This document shows positions 7,774-17,260 of a stretch of 64,000 nucleotides of DNA, in pieces. The translations under genes and the position numbers were made by a program. The stretch spans positions 1 through 64,000 of the forward strand of contig WGMC01000016.1 of the NCBI GenBank assembly GCA_016125265.1. The letters run 5' to 3'. The notes below the pieces were generated by a model. The model saw only the letters and a program-made list of their open reading frames with translations. It made no database searches and had not been told where the DNA came from. The stretch is from Planctomycetaceae bacterium (GTDB lineage Bacteria > Planctomycetota > UBA1135 > GCA-002686595). Within the stretch, counting starts at the first letter, position 1. Each line of letters begins with the position of its first letter.

Positions 7774-10700
7774 CAGCGGTCCTGCGCGCTCAACACGCGG
7801 CCGGGGGCCAAGAACTCGACACCCAGCATCGGCAACCTCGGCACACGTTTCCAGCCGTGCGGCAGGCCGGTCGACGCGTCGAACGAACCGCTTGGGTACT
7901 CGGTGTAGACTCGCCACTCGGCCTTCGATGTCTGCACCGCAAGTCGCACACCGCCGCGTGCCAGGCCCGGCGCGGTCAATCGCATGAGTCCGCTGTTGGC
8001 GCGTGGCTCGCTGTCCCAAGGCACGCTTGGATCGGTGCGCAGCAGCACCGCGAGGGTCGCGCCGCCCTCCGGCGGGTCGTCGCGCTCGAACCACGTGCGC
8101 AGCAAGAACGCGTCGGGCTCGTGCAGCGCGAAGCCGAAGTAGTGCAGCTCGGGCGCGTCGGCCTCTTCCGCGAAGCGGTCCCAGTAGCGGTGCGGGAAGA
8201 GCACGACCGGTGTGCCGGCCGGGTGGGAGTTCGCCGCCGTGCCAAAGCGGCCGCGGAAGAGCCCCGCACCCTTGTGGTCGTCGAGACCGGGCGCCGAAGC
8301 GCGCCGCGGCATGGTCAACGCGCCGTTGCGCCGCGCGGTGAAGTGCACCAACTCGTCGCCGACCAGAACGGTGCCGGAGCTCGGGAACTCGGTCAAATCC
8401 TCGAGGGCCAGGTCCGCGTCGTCGACCGTCGCCGCGGCGGTGAGCTCCCCTACGGTCACGTGCGATTGGAACTGCACGGCCTCGCCGCCGCCGTGGGGTT
8501 GCGGTTCGCTGGCCAGCATGCCGCGGCCGCCCGGCGCCACGGTGACCAGGCCGGAGGTGACATCGAGCGACGAATACGCGATCCACTCCTCGCCGATGCG
8601 CAGGAGACCCGCGTCCTGGGGCAGCGCCCCGAGGACCGGCGACAGTGTGGCCAAGTTGCCGAGGGCCGTGCGGACGGTGCTGGGCGCGACGCGAAACTCC
8701 TGGTCGGAGGGCCCCATCGCTGTGGTCAGCACCATGTTCGCGCCCTCGGCCGCCGGGCCGAGGCCAAACGATCCGCCGAAGTCCGTGCCGCCGAAGACGA
8801 CCTCGTCGAGCACCACGGGCAGGCCGGTGCCCCCGCCGTCGAACTCGGAGCCAAACGCCAGCCGGTCGACGACGCGGGGCCGCTCGCCCGAGGGGAAGAG
8901 CACGAGGCGTCCGATGGTGCGTGTTTCCGTGGGCAGCCCGAGCGCGCCCGACGCGATCGGCACGGAGATGGCCTCGTCCATCGCCACGTAGACACGCTCC
9001 AAGTCGAACCTCGCCTCGAGCGTGGTGACGGTCGCGGCGGCGGTCGAGGTCAGGGCCGGCCCCGGCTGCCAAGCGTGGTTCAAGTGGTTGTTCGGGCGGT
9101 ACGCGCGGTGCACCACCACCGGCCAACCGGGATCGGAGCGATCGGCATCCACGAGGAACGCGTGGTCGAGTCGGCCCGGGCGGCCCTGGCTCGGATCGAG
9201 TCCCTGGTCGTCCTCCAGCGCGAAAACCGGCAGGATCGGTGTGCCCGCGGGGTGCGAGTGGCTGTAGGTGCCGAGCACCCCGCGGAACTGGAACGCCGTG
9301 CGCGCCGACCGGGTCAGCGGGAAGTCGTCGTCCGAGGGCACACCGACGTCCGGTTGCCAATAGGCGCCGGCGACCGCCGGGGCCGCGGGTGCTGCGGAGT
9401 TCGCCGGTGCGGCGGCTGCCGCGGGAACGGCGGGAAGCGGCTGGAACGTCGGCTGGAAGGCCGGCGCGGTCATACCCTGTCCCGAGCCGTCACCCTCCTC
9501 GTCCTCGTCGTCGGGATCCGTGTCCACGAGGATGCCGAGTCCACCCGTGGCGGCCAGCCACAGTGCCTCGAGCGCGTTGGGATCGTCGCGCACCAACTGG
9601 TCGTTGACGAGGGCGTCGTAGCGCACCCACTCGGTGAACTCCGCGTCGTCACGGCGCGTGAGCTGGGCGAACTGCGAGTCACCGGACTGGGCAGGCAGGA
9701 AACCCGTGCCGGAGTTGGGCGCGGGCACCGAGATCGGCACCACGAGCACACGCGTCGAAAGGTCCCCCAAGAGAGCGCCCGGATTCACCAGGTTTCCGCC
9801 CCACTCGACCACGAAACCCCGGCCGCCGCCGATCGTGCCGAGCGTCGGCGCGTCGTTGGCGAGGTTCGGCAACGTGGTGCTGTCGATGCCCCACTGGGCG
9901 ATCCGCAAGGTGTTCCCGTCGACGCCGGAGTAGCGCACGATCTCCACCTCGAACAGCGGCGTGCCCGTGTCGGTCGCAGGGTTGGTCAACGTCTCGCCCG
10001 AGAACGTCGAGATGAACGTGAGTCGCTGCTGCAGGATCGCGGCAAAACCGCCGGTTGACGCAAAGGCGGCCATCACCTGCTCGGGCGTGTGGCCCGGGTC
10101 CGCAGGTGTCAGGACGAGACCCTGGATCCCGTCCGTGCCGCCCTCGAATCCGCGGCCCGGCGACGCAGTGCCGGCCTGCGGGAAGCGGATCAGGATCTCC
10201 TTGCCGAGCGGATGGTTCGCGCCCTCCACGGCGGCCACACGACCGACGGCGAACGCGCCGAGGTCCGCCTGCAGCGAACTCGACCCCGGCGGCGCGTTGG
10301 TGGCCAGCGGCAAGCTGTAGCCATAAAGCGCAACGGGCGCCCCCACGTCGTGACTGTCGGGTTTGACGAGCCCCAGATTGATGGCGGCCGCGGGTTCGAA
10401 GTTGAATCGCTCCCGCGCGATGCGCCCGCCAAAACCCGCGTCGGGTCCGGCGAGGGAGTGGTTCCCGTCGAACGTGGTCGCCGACGTGCGCCGCACTTCG
10501 ATCAACTCCGACCCGATGCGCAGCACGCAGGTGTCGGGGAAACCCTCCGTCGACTCGACGATGATCTGCGAATCGCCGCTCGAGAGGGCCGCGGCGAGGC
10601 GCGTCAGACCGGGCGTGCGCGCGGTCGATAGGCCGTCGACGCGCAGGCCCATCTGTTCGGGCCGGTTGCCGCGCACGTCGAGCTCCACATGGCTCCAAGT

Positions 10701-12869
10701 GTCCGCGACCATTCCCGGAGTCTCGCCGGGGTTCAGTGCAAAGCGCACCTCGGCGCGCTCGACGAAACTGGAGCGCGGGTGGTCCCCCACCGCGTCCAGC
10801 ACACGCAGCACCAGATCCTCGCCGTCGAAGAGCAGCGAGACGCGGTCCGACTCGCGGCTGGTGCCACCGAGGTCGAAGAGGTGCCCGCCGACCGGGAAGG
10901 CGCCCGGCTGCATCCAGAAGGACACCGAGAGCGGCCGCGTGAGTCCGACGTCGTCGAGCCAACGCACGCGGGCATCGGCGGCGCCGAGCGCGACGAAGCC
11001 ATCGCTCAGCAGGCGGCCTTCGGGGTGGCTGTCCTCGCGATCGAAGTGCAGCACACGGCCCGCGCGCTGGCCCTCTTCGTCGACACGCGACACCCAGGGT
11101 TGCACCCAGGCGGGATTCTCCGCATCGGGCAGGATCGGCGTGCGCGCCGTCGGCACGCCGTTCGCATCGTCCGCCGGGCGCGGGAAGTGGGCCGGCCGGC
11201 GGGGCGGGGGCGACGCGCCGAAGCGCGTGTCGTACACGGACGTCGACGCGGGGCCGCTGCTCCACCCGGGTGCGTCGCGGGTCACCCGCAGCTCTTCGTC
11301 GAAGTCCGTCTGCCGCGTCCAAAGGCGCAGGAGCGGGCCCACCGGCGCCACGCGTTCGGCGCCCTCGCGCTCGGCGAAGGCGCGCTGCAGGCCGCTCGGG
11401 GCGTTGTGCGAGGAGCGCAGTTCGAACTCGAACACGTCGCGCGAAACGAAGGCCAGGGGCGCGGTCGCATAGCGCAGCTCCGCGTCGTTCGAGTGTTCGA
11501 AGTTGTGGTACAGCGCGAGCGCGTCGTCCACGGAGAGGAACGGCGCCGCGCCCGGATCGGCGCTGCTGCCGGAGGCACCCGCCGAGCTGCCCGCGCGCCC
11601 GTACCCCGCACCCTCCTTCGCCCCCACGGCCAAACCCGCGGCGGGCAGGACGAGGCGCTCGAGCAGGTCACCAAAACCGGTCCAGGGGCGGCCGAGCACG
11701 ACACGCGTCGCCAGCTCCTTCGCTTCGCTCGCGGTCACACGCTCGTTCCGCCCGGCGAGCGCGACGTTCTCGAACAGCGCGCGCAGCACCTCCGCACGCG
11801 CCGTGTTCGCGTTGACGGGCCGCGCGACCAGGACCCGCACCTGCGCCTTGCCGCCCTCGAAACTGTTCGACACGGGGTCGAGCAGCACCACGGCGCCGCT
11901 GCCTTCGACACGCCTCACGAGGGCAAGCTCGCGCCGTGTGCCTTGGGTGAGCAGCAGCGTGGAACCGGTGGCGACGAATCGCGGTTCGTCGACACGCAGC
12001 ACGCAGTCGGTGCCGCCGTCGACGTTCTCCAGAAGGCGCAGCGCGCGTTGCCACGGACCGGGCGCGGCCACGTCGCCGAAGAAAGTTCCCAGTTCGAGCA
12101 GCCGCGCGGTTTGCCGCGCCGAAAGCTTGCCAGCGAGGGCCAGGGCCCCCGCTTCTTCGAGGGCCCCGCTGCCCATGCTGCCCGGATCGCGATCGAGGCC
12201 GCGCTGCACGCGCCACATGGCGAGCGCCCACGCCTCCTGCGCCATCACCGGCGTGCCAATGGCGTGGTTGCGCGCTTCGCTGGGGCCGCACGGGTTCTCG
12301 GGCTTGAACAGGAGGCCGCGGGTCAGCTCGCGAAACGTGCGTTCCGTGCGCGACCCGTAGCGCACCAGTTCGCCGTCGATCCAGAGGTACCCCGCCGGTT
12401 CGAACCCTCCGGCGTCGGCGACGGTGATCTCCTCCGCCTTCGCCTCGAGGGCCACGAGCAAGAAGCTCGATGCGCCGAGCAAGTTGGCGACCATCTGCGG
12501 CGACGCGCTCGAGAGGTCCACTCGACCGGCCAGGTCCTCCGCACGGCCTTGCCACAGGGCGCCCTGTTCGTCGAGGGACCGGAGCGCGTCACGGCGCTCG
12601 GGATCCAAGTCGAACTCCGCCGTCTCGTCGAAGTCGAGTGTGCGGTCGAGGGACGGGTGCGAGTGCGAAAGCCGGTGGCGCAGTTCTCGGGCCGCGGTGT
12701 CGAGACCGTGGCGCGCGAGCGCCGCGGATTCGACCCGCGCGGCGGATTCGTCGACCTTGTTCGCCGTCCAGAGGAACGGGGCGCACAGGATCAAGAGGGC
12801 GAGCAGCGCAAGCAGCACCACCAGCAGCGCAAAACCGTCGCGCCCACCATGCCGTTGCAGCCGCCTCAT
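7773..12869 (-). CDS. Giant GspK-like pseudopilin with LamG domain and repeated beta modules
   Basis: The product has 1698 residues, against roughly 300-350 for ordinary GspK. The start (MRRLQRHGGRDG, then FALLVVLLALLALL) is a GspK-type leader and helix without the usual Glu+5, as in that family. A segment DLAGRVDLSSASPQMVANLL near 110-130 and VNANTARAEVLRALF near 350 match the GspK helical domain. Beyond this, residues 640-748 form a LamG/concanavalin-like fold. At least four copies follow of a module with a 'G-x-L-x-I-G-x-E' strand and a later 'RG..GT....H.AGTPV' turn, for example near 157-205, 1193-1216, 1432-1460 and 1500-1560. It overlaps both neighbours. It probably caps an enlarged pseudopilus tip; substrate binding by the LamG domain is inference. 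Confidence 0.72.
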   Translation of the reverse strand: MRRLQRHGGRDGFALLVVLLALLALLILCAPFLWTANKVDESAARVESAALARHGLDTAARELRHRLSHSHPSLDRTLDFDETAEFDLDPERRDALRSLDEQGALWQGRAEDLAGRVDLSSASPQMVANLLGASSFLLVALEAKAEEITVADAGGFEPAGYLWIDGELVRYGSRTERTFRELTRGLLFKPENPCGPSEARNHAIGTPVMAQEAWALAMWRVQRGLDRDPGSMGSGALEEAGALALAGKLSARQTARLLELGTFFGDVAAPGPWQRALRLLENVDGGTDCVLRVDEPRFVATGSTLLLTQGTRRELALVRRVEGSGAVVLLDPVSNSFEGGKAQVRVLVARPVNANTARAEVLRALFENVALAGRNERVTASEAKELATRVVLGRPWTGFGDLLERLVLPAAGLAVGAKEGAGYGRAGSSAGASGSSADPGAAPFLSVDDALALYHNFEHSNDAELRYATAPLAFVSRDVFEFELRSSHNAPSGLQRAFAEREGAERVAPVGPLLRLWTRQTDFDEELRVTRDAPGWSSGPASTSVYDTRFGASPPPRRPAHFPRPADDANGVPTARTPILPDAENPAWVQPWVSRVDEEGQRAGRVLHFDREDSHPEGRLLSDGFVALGAADARVRWLDDVGLTRPLSVSFWMQPGAFPVGGHLFDLGGTSRESDRVSLLFDGEDLVLRVLDAVGDHPRSSFVERAEVRFALNPGETPGMVADTWSHVELDVRGNRPEQMGLRVDGLSTARTPGLTRLAAALSSGDSQIIVESTEGFPDTCVLRIGSELIEVRRTSATTFDGNHSLAGPDAGFGGRIARERFNFEPAAAINLGLVKPDSHDVGAPVALYGYSLPLATNAPPGSSSLQADLGAFAVGRVAAVEGANHPLGKEILIRFPQAGTASPGRGFEGGTDGIQGLVLTPADPGHTPEQVMAAFASTGGFAAILQQRLTFISTFSGETLTNPATDTGTPLFEVEIVRYSGVDGNTLRIAQWGIDSTTLPNLANDAPTLGTIGGGRGFVVEWGGNLVNPGALLGDLSTRVLVVPISVPAPNSGTGFLPAQSGDSQFAQLTRRDDAEFTEWVRYDALVNDQLVRDDPNALEALWLAATGGLGILVDTDPDDEDEEGDGSGQGMTAPAFQPTFQPLPAVPAAAAAPANSAAPAAPAVAGAYWQPDVGVPSDDDFPLTRSARTAFQFRGVLGTYSHSHPAGTPILPVFALEDDQGLDPSQGRPGRLDHAFLVDADRSDPGWPVVVHRAYRPNNHLNHAWQPGPALTSTAAATVTTLEARFDLERVYVAMDEAISVPIASGALGLPTETRTIGRLVLFPSGERPRVVDRLAFGSEFDGGGTGLPVVLDEVVFGGTDFGGSFGLGPAAEGANMVLTTAMGPSDQEFRVAPSTVRTALGNLATLSPVLGALPQDAGLLRIGEEWIAYSSLDVTSGLVTVAPGGRGMLASEPQPHGGGEAVQFQSHVTVGELTAAATVDDADLALEDLTEFPSSGTVLVGDELVHFTARRNGALTMPRRASAPGLDDHKGAGLFRGRFGTAANSHPAGTPVVLFPHRYWDRFAEEADAPELHYFGFALHEPDAFLLRTWFERDDPPEGGATLAVLLRTDPSVPWDSEPRANSGLMRLTAPGLARGGVRLAVQTSKAEWRVYTEYPSGSFDASTGLPHGWKRVPRLPMLGVEFLAPGRVLSAQDR

Positions 12870-13912
12870 TGCACCGCTCCGTAGGGCGTCACACGCACTT
12901 CGACCCGCGCCCCGTCGGGCAGTTCGAGTCCGATGTCGAGCCCCGTCGGGTGGCGGGCGCGGTCGAGGGCCCCATCCGCCTCGAAACGCACCGCGCGCGG
13001 GCCGTCCGCGGGCCACAGGGTGCCTTCGGGCAGTACGAGCGGTTCGCCGACCTCGGATTGGCGCACCACGACGGTGTCGACGCGGCCCACGAACGCGCGC
13101 GGCGTTCCGCCGAGCACGATCGCGCCCTTCGCGCGGCTGAGCGGCGCGACCTCGGACACGATCGACGCGGGAAAGCCGTCGGCGGTGATGCGCAGCTCCA
13201 CCCGATCGTAGGAAAGCCCCACACGCACCCAGCGCCCTGGCATGAGGACACCGGCGGGCAACTCGGCCACACGTTTTGCCCCGACCACCTCGATGCCCGA
13301 CTCGTCGAGGCGCGCGGGCAGGATCCAGCCGCTGAGCGCCCCGCCGTCCTGCACGTCCAGACCGGCGACACCGGCCACGTCGAGCAGCCGCCCCGGCGAC
13401 AGGTCGTCGAGGCACACGGCCAGTTCGATCGCCAAACCCGCCGTGGGATCGAAGGAGCCGCCTGCCACCAGCCCCAACTCGGCGTAGGCGTCGCGCCGCT
13501 TGCCGGTGAAGACGAGGCCGCTGCCCATGTGGCCCTCGTCCGTGTTCGCGGCCCCGAACAGCGCCGTCTGCAGGCCGCGCGCTCCCTGGCCGTCGTCGCG
13601 CTCGAAGTGCCACGTGCCGAGGGTGCGCGGCGCGATCACGAAGAGCGACGTGCGGTCGGCTGAGACCTCGAGGCGCGCGGGCGCGCCCTCGCGCAGGGCC
13701 GCGCCGGACGCCGAGGCGAGCGCCGAGCGCACCAGCCCCGCCGACTGCCCCGACGTCAGGTCGAGCGACGTCAGGATGCCCACCCCCGCGCCGAAGACGA
13801 TGCCGAGGATCCCCATCGTGAGGATCAACTCGAGCAGCGTCAGGCCGGCCTTTGCCGTCCAACCGGCCGTCGCGCGGGCCGCTTCGTGTGTGGGGTGGGG
13901 CGCGGTCACCAT
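12866..13912 (-). CDS. Type II secretion pseudopilin, GspH-like, with LamG-like domain
   Basis: The 348-residue protein has a 23-residue leader and the prepilin motif KAG|LTLLELILTMGILGIVF with Glu at +5. The position next to gspG and the early strand pattern suggest GspH, but the family is normally about 170 residues. From about residue 120 to 280 it reads like a LamG fold: an FTGKRRDAYAELG segment, then a LLDVAG segment, then PGRWVRVGLSYDRVELRI. LamG domains bind glycans or protein ligands. The gene starts 4 bases after gspG and overlaps the GspK-like gene as ATGA. Confidence 0.72.
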   Translation of the reverse strand: MVTAPHPTHEAARATAGWTAKAGLTLLELILTMGILGIVFGAGVGILTSLDLTSGQSAGLVRSALASASGAALREGAPARLEVSADRTSLFVIAPRTLGTWHFERDDGQGARGLQTALFGAANTDEGHMGSGLVFTGKRRDAYAELGLVAGGSFDPTAGLAIELAVCLDDLSPGRLLDVAGVAGLDVQDGGALSGWILPARLDESGIEVVGAKRVAELPAGVLMPGRWVRVGLSYDRVELRITADGFPASIVSEVAPLSRAKGAIVLGGTPRAFVGRVDTVVVRQSEVGEPLVLPEGTLWPADGPRAVRFEADGALDRARHPTGLDIGLELPDGARVEVRVTPYGAVQ

Positions 13913-13916
13913 CGAA

Positions 13917-14543
13917 TCAGCGGCCGAAGTTCCCGATGTCGTCGTCGGTGCCGAACACGCCGTCCGCGCCGGCCGAAAGCAGTTGGTAGCGGCCCGGTTG
14001 GTAGTGCAGCCGAGTCGTCGGATTGACGAGCGCGCGCACCTCGGCCTCGGAGATTTCGCCGGTTTGGTTGTCGAACGTCTGGTAGCGGTCCACACGGCCG
14101 TAGTCGGCGTGGTGGAAGTAGGCGAGCGGGTTCTCCCACAGGTCGACCAGCTCGAAGAGGTCGTTGGTCGGCAAATCCGTCAGCGTCTTCGTCGACTGGT
14201 CGCCGTCGGTGTTGCGCAGGTCGTCGGCCGAGATGCCCAGGCCGTTTCGCCCCTTCGACCAGAGCGTCGCGACCAGCACCTCCACACCGAGGTTGAGCGC
14301 GTTCGGCGGCACACCCTGTTCCGGCGTCAACGCACTGGGCGGATAGTCGCCCTGGCTGCGCTCGTAGGAGTCGATCAGGGCCGACAGCTCCGCGAGTTTC
14401 GTGCGTGTCAGTCGCTCCTTCGCCGTGTCCTCGCTGCGGCCCAGTTGGGTCACGAGGAACGCCACCAGGATGCCCAGGATGAGCATCACGGCCAGCATCT
14501 CGATCAGCGTGAAACCCGCCCGTTGGCTGTTCTTGTGCGCCAT
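13917..14543 (-). CDS. gspG: Type II secretion major pseudopilin GspG
   Basis: The 208-residue protein has the cleavage motif RAG|FTLIEMLAVMLILGILVA with Glu at +5. Its C-terminus reads LLSAGADGVFGTDDDIGNF, the acidic loop that binds calcium in the major pseudopilin GspG. GspG subunits polymerise in the inner membrane into the short pseudopilus that drives type II secretion. It lies 8 bases after the TPR gene and 4 bases before the GspH-like gene. The length is slightly above the typical 140-150 residues because of an insert around 100-150. Confidence 0.85.
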   Translation of the reverse strand: MAHKNSQRAGFTLIEMLAVMLILGILVAFLVTQLGRSEDTAKERLTRTKLAELSALIDSYERSQGDYPPSALTPEQGVPPNALNLGVEVLVATLWSKGRNGLGISADDLRNTDGDQSTKTLTDLPTNDLFELVDLWENPLAYFHHADYGRVDRYQTFDNQTGEISEAEVRALVNPTTRLHYQPGRYQLLSAGADGVFGTDDDIGNFGR

Positions 14544-14551
14544 GTCCCGAT

Positions 14552-17260
14552 TCAGCGCGCCAAACGGCGCACGACCTCCACGTTGTCCACGAGGAGGCGC
14601 ACGGGTCGGCCCGTATCCCCCTCGGCGAAGACACCCACACGCAGCGGCGTCGACGCGCGCCCCATGCCCGGCACACGCACCCGCTCGAGCACGGGGATTC
14701 CATCCAGGGCCACTCCGACACTCGAGTCGGAGCCCTCCCCGCTGCGCTCGATGCGCACCCGCACCCAACGGTCGGCGGGGAACTCGGCGGCCGACAGGTC
14801 GAGCCATTCGTCCGCGCCGGTCGAGCCCCGCACGATGCGGGCCTGTGTGGCCCCGTCGCGGTTGCGCGCGATCGCCACCTGCGCCTGGATCTGGCGCGGG
14901 CCCGCGCGCGCGCTCTCGCGGCCGAGGAACACCCCCACCCGCGCCGAACCGGCGGATTCGAAGAAGAGGTCCAGCTCGACGGACACGAACTCCTCCGCCG
15001 GGTACTCGCGCCAAAGGCGTGTTTCCCCCGCGCGGCTGAACGCACCTTCGATCAACACCTGGCCGTCCTCCAGGCTGACGAGCGGGCCGACGTTGTCCTC
15101 CTGCGTCCATTGGTTCGCAAGGGTGGAGCGCTCGAACTCGTCGCGCCACGCCACCATGCGCCGGTGTTCGTCGACTCGCGCGATCTGCGCGGCGGTGTAG
15201 CCGCGGCGCGCGTCGTCCTCGGGCGCGGAGCGCAGCGAATCCTCGAGTTCGCCGAGGCGCACCAGGGCCTCCTCGGGACCCTCGATCCGGTAGGCGCACC
15301 AGGCGCTTACGGCGCGCGCGGCAAAACGCTCCGGCTCCGCGGCAAGGGCCGCTTCCGCCAGGTCGCGCGCGTCGAGGAACGCGTCCATCTGCACCAGGCA
15401 GAGCGCGCGCAGTTCGAGCAAATCGGCGCGCTCGGGCGCCAGGATGAGCGCGCGTTCCAGGTACAGGTCGCCGTTTTCGAAGTCGGCGCGGCGCCAGGCC
15501 AGTTCCCCAAGGAGCGCGAGCGCGTCCGCGAAGTCCGCCTCGACGGCGAGCGCCGCCGCGAGGTCCCGCGCGGCACCGTCCGGGTCGCCGCGGTCGACGC
15601 TGAGGCGCGCGCGTTGGTACAGCGACCACGCGTCGTAGGGATCGGCCTCGAGGGCGCGCTCGAGGAAACCCAGGGCCTGGTCCTCGTACCCGTTGTCGAC
15701 GGCCAGTTGGACCAGCCGGCGCAACGGCGCCGGGGTGCGGAGGGGATCCGACTCGAGCGCGCGCAGGTACGCGTCGCGCGCACTGACCCCATCGCCCTTT
15801 GTTTCGTACCACGCGCCGCTCGCGAGCAGCAGCTCGAAACCCAAGGACGGCGCTCCGGCGTCGGCTCCGCCAGCGAGCCAAGCCGGCTGTTCGAAAGTGT
15901 CCGCGCCCTCGGCGCGGAAACGCTCGAGCGCGAGGGCCCCGGCCAACGCTTCACCTGAGTCCGGCGCGCCGCGCAGCGCCAACACGTGTTGATCGAAACT
16001 CTCTGCGAGGCGGCCCTCGGCGGCGAGGGCCGACGCCAGGGCCAAGCGCAGTTCGAGCCGCGCATCCCGCGCGTCCGGCCCTTGGGGCGCGTTGCGCACG
16101 GCCACCTCGAGCACGTTCGCGGCCTCCTCGGTGCGGCCCCGGGAAATCAGGAACTGCCCGAAGGCAAGGCGCGGCGCATAACCGCTGTCGCGCTCGAGCG
16201 CCGCCCGGAACGACGCCTCGGCGGCCTCGTCGAGCAGGAGCCGCGCCTCCAGTTGCGCGCGCGCCACGTGCAGGGGCGCGCGGTGCGAGTAACGCGTCGC
16301 GAGCGACTCGTACTCCGCCATCGCGCGGTCGAGTTCGAACGCCAACTCGTGGCGGCGCGCAAGACCGAGGCGCGGCTCCAACTCGTCGGGCTGCTCGGCG
16401 CTGCACTGGCTGTAGAGCGACTCGGCGAGTTCGAGCGCGCGCGGCACCTCGAACGCCGCGTCCAGGCAATCGGCGGCGACGGCCATCGCGTCCGCGTAGT
16501 TGGACGCGCTGACGTTGCCGTCGAGCGCGCGGAACGCCAGTTCCAGTTGGTTCTCGAGGGTGTCCGCGAACCCAAACTCCAGCACCCGCTCGCGCTCGAA
16601 CGTCACGGGCCCCTGGCCGGGGTACCGCGAGCGCCCCGTCGCCGGCACCATCTCCTCGAAGCGCACCGCTTCGCCCGCGCGGTTCACCTCGCGGAGACCG
16701 TAGCGATCGCCGTTGACGATACGCCCGAAGATCGGGCGGCCGGGCTGCAGTTCGATCCAATCGAACACACGGCGGTAGCCCTCCTCGAGGGCAGCGCGCT
16801 CGGCGGGGCCCGGCGCGGGCATCTCGGAACCGTTGGCGACGACCTCCGGCTCCAAGTCCTCCACGTCCGCGAACTCGGCCTCGGCGTCGTCGAAAAGCCC
16901 GCTCGGTTCCACCGAGGCCGGCGCCCGCCAGAGGTGCGGCGCGAAGTGGCGCGCGCGCGGCCCGGGGTAGGGCGGTGCGGCCAGCGTGAGGAGCGCGCCG
17001 CGCGGCGGTTCCTGGAAACGAAGCGGCGCGAGCGGGCGTGTGTCCGAAGGCGGCTCGAACAGCGTGCGCTCGACGCCCTGCTTTCCGTCCGCGGCGGGCC
17101 GCGCCACGTCGGCGCTCGGCGCGCCGATGCGCTCGAGTTCCATCGTCGTCGCGCGGGAACGTGCGCGCGACGCGACGCCGCTCCCCATACCGCTCCAGAG
17201 CAGCCAGCCGAGCAATGCGGCGACGGCGACAAAGACCCAAACTTCCTGGCGCAACTTCAC
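14552..17260 (-). CDS. Membrane-anchored TPR protein with C-terminal beta-sandwich
   Basis: The 902-residue product has one N-terminal membrane helix (about 8-24). A low-complexity linker and a long helical part (about 230-700) rich in tetratricopeptide-like repeats follow, for example DPYDAWSLYQRARLSVDRGD. Residues 710-902 look like a LamG/concanavalin-type beta sandwich with TRLWREYPAEEFVSVELDLF and ADRWVRVRIERSGEG. The start overlaps the previous stop as ATGA (17257-17260). Such TPR proteins commonly scaffold secretion or pilus machines; here it would sit between the PilM/PilO-like platform genes and the pseudopilins. No specific family name is claimed. Confidence 0.7.
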   Translation of the reverse strand: MKLRQEVWVFVAVAALLGWLLWSGMGSGVASRARSRATTMELERIGAPSADVARPAADGKQGVERTLFEPPSDTRPLAPLRFQEPPRGALLTLAAPPYPGPRARHFAPHLWRAPASVEPSGLFDDAEAEFADVEDLEPEVVANGSEMPAPGPAERAALEEGYRRVFDWIELQPGRPIFGRIVNGDRYGLREVNRAGEAVRFEEMVPATGRSRYPGQGPVTFERERVLEFGFADTLENQLELAFRALDGNVSASNYADAMAVAADCLDAAFEVPRALELAESLYSQCSAEQPDELEPRLGLARRHELAFELDRAMAEYESLATRYSHRAPLHVARAQLEARLLLDEAAEASFRAALERDSGYAPRLAFGQFLISRGRTEEAANVLEVAVRNAPQGPDARDARLELRLALASALAAEGRLAESFDQHVLALRGAPDSGEALAGALALERFRAEGADTFEQPAWLAGGADAGAPSLGFELLLASGAWYETKGDGVSARDAYLRALESDPLRTPAPLRRLVQLAVDNGYEDQALGFLERALEADPYDAWSLYQRARLSVDRGDPDGAARDLAAALAVEADFADALALLGELAWRRADFENGDLYLERALILAPERADLLELRALCLVQMDAFLDARDLAEAALAAEPERFAARAVSAWCAYRIEGPEEALVRLGELEDSLRSAPEDDARRGYTAAQIARVDEHRRMVAWRDEFERSTLANQWTQEDNVGPLVSLEDGQVLIEGAFSRAGETRLWREYPAEEFVSVELDLFFESAGSARVGVFLGRESARAGPRQIQAQVAIARNRDGATQARIVRGSTGADEWLDLSAAEFPADRWVRVRIERSGEGSDSSVGVALDGIPVLERVRVPGMGRASTPLRVGVFAEGDTGRPVRLLVDNVEVVRRLAR

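Noticed and set aside
12870-13862. Extension of the GspK-like frame upstream to 13862
   Set aside because: The added part is out of frame with the GspH-like gene and has no family features; the ATG at 12869 gives the GspK leader directly and an ATGA overlap.
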